Positions 12,961 through 13,112 of a stretch of DNA of 13,112 nucleotides are shown piece by piece. Source of the DNA: Alysiella sp. (GTDB lineage: Bacteria; Pseudomonadota; Gammaproteobacteria; Burkholderiales; Neisseriaceae); assembly GCF_030525755.1 (NCBI RefSeq), contig NZ_JAUNEC010000047.1:1-13112 (forward strand), written 5' to 3'. The notes beneath the pieces are model-generated. The model was not told where the DNA came from and did no database searches. It saw nothing but the letters and a program-made list of their open reading frames with translations. The position numbers and the translations under genes are program-made. The first letter of the stretch is position 1. Each line of letters opens with the position of its first letter.

Positions 12961-13002
12961 GCAGCCTAAAAGTTACACAACAAAAATCAAAGGCTGCCTG
13001 AA
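12956..13002. repeat. Inverted DUS pair between xseB and purD
   Basis: Exact DUS on minus (12956-12967) and plus (12991-13002) separated by 23 bases. They sit between divergent promoters, so they are more likely uptake sites or promoter parts than a terminator, although a stem with a 23-base loop is possible. Confidence 0.8.
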
Positions 13003-13058
13003 AATATATTTTTCCATTAAAATATCATCATTTTAACCCACCAACGAAAGTCCAAACC

Positions 13059-13112
13059 ATGAAATTACTCGTTATCGGCAACGGCGGACGCGAACACGCC
13101 CTTGCATGGAAA
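13059..13112 (+). CDS. purD: Phosphoribosylamine-glycine ligase, N-terminal fragment
   Basis: Only 18 codons are present: MKLLVIGNGGREHALAWK. This is the characteristic PurD (GAR synthetase) N-terminus, with the GNGGREHALAW nucleotide-fold turn. The enzyme joins phosphoribosylamine and glycine in purine synthesis. The gene is cut by the window end. A GAAAG sequence precedes the ATG, and a TAAAAT -10-like hexamer lies at 13018-13023 without a clear -35. Confidence 0.9.
   Translation, partial: MKLLVIGNGGREHALAWK

Noticed and set aside
1..13112. CRISPR array, prophage, toxin-antitoxin or defence operon
   Set aside because: No regularly spaced direct repeats and no nuclease, integrase or antitoxin-like gene pairs were seen; the one nuclease is a secreted SNase-type enzyme.

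Overview
The window looks like chromosomal housekeeping DNA from a member of the Neisseriaceae, probably close to Simonsiella or Alysiella rather than Neisseria proper. The main evidence is the DNA uptake sequence (DUS). The 12-mer AGGCTGCCTGAA (the 'simDUS' dialect) occurs 18 times exactly on one strand or the other, plus many 11/12 matches, while the classical Neisseria GCCGTCTGAA form was not seen. GpmA, Gnd, the RNB-domain protein and RuvA also read as neisserial-type proteins. The genus is inferred.

Layout: minus strand 1-1526 holds tRNA-Arg(CCU), a DUF441 membrane protein and ispB (octaprenyl diphosphate synthase; its last ~28 codons are frameshifted). Plus strand 1763-7954 holds an RNB-domain ribonuclease, gpmA, tsaC, gnd and an orphan amino-acid-binding lipoprotein, mostly as single-gene units separated by hairpins often built from DUS. 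Minus strand 8049-10095 holds a secreted micrococcal-nuclease-like protein, trmO, rpmA and rplU, with a strong promoter before rplU. Plus strand 10441-11562 holds a frameshifted secreted FKBP-type protein and ruvA. Minus strand 11796-12900 holds xseB-ispA with overlapping reading frames. The first 18 codons of purD close the window.

Functional links: TsaC makes the intermediate for tRNA t6A37, TrmO methylates t6A37, and tRNA-Arg(CCU), which decodes AGG and has A37, is a plausible t6A substrate. IspA and IspB are the short- and long-chain trans-prenyl synthases for quinone and polyprenol supply. GpmA and Gnd belong to glycolysis and the pentose phosphate pathway. rplU-rpmA encode neighbouring large-subunit ribosomal proteins.

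I found no defence system, CRISPR array, prophage or intact insertion sequence. The most interesting non-genic signal is a family of short inverted-repeat elements resembling Correia elements: about 112 bp at 1621-1732, 99 bp at 8583-8681, 67 bp at 10864-10930 and a solo end at 6891-6917. One of them forms a perfect -10 hexamer at its junction in front of the RNB gene. Two genes, ispB and the FKBP gene, carry single-base frameshifts beside short A/T runs. These are either real lesions or base-calling errors.
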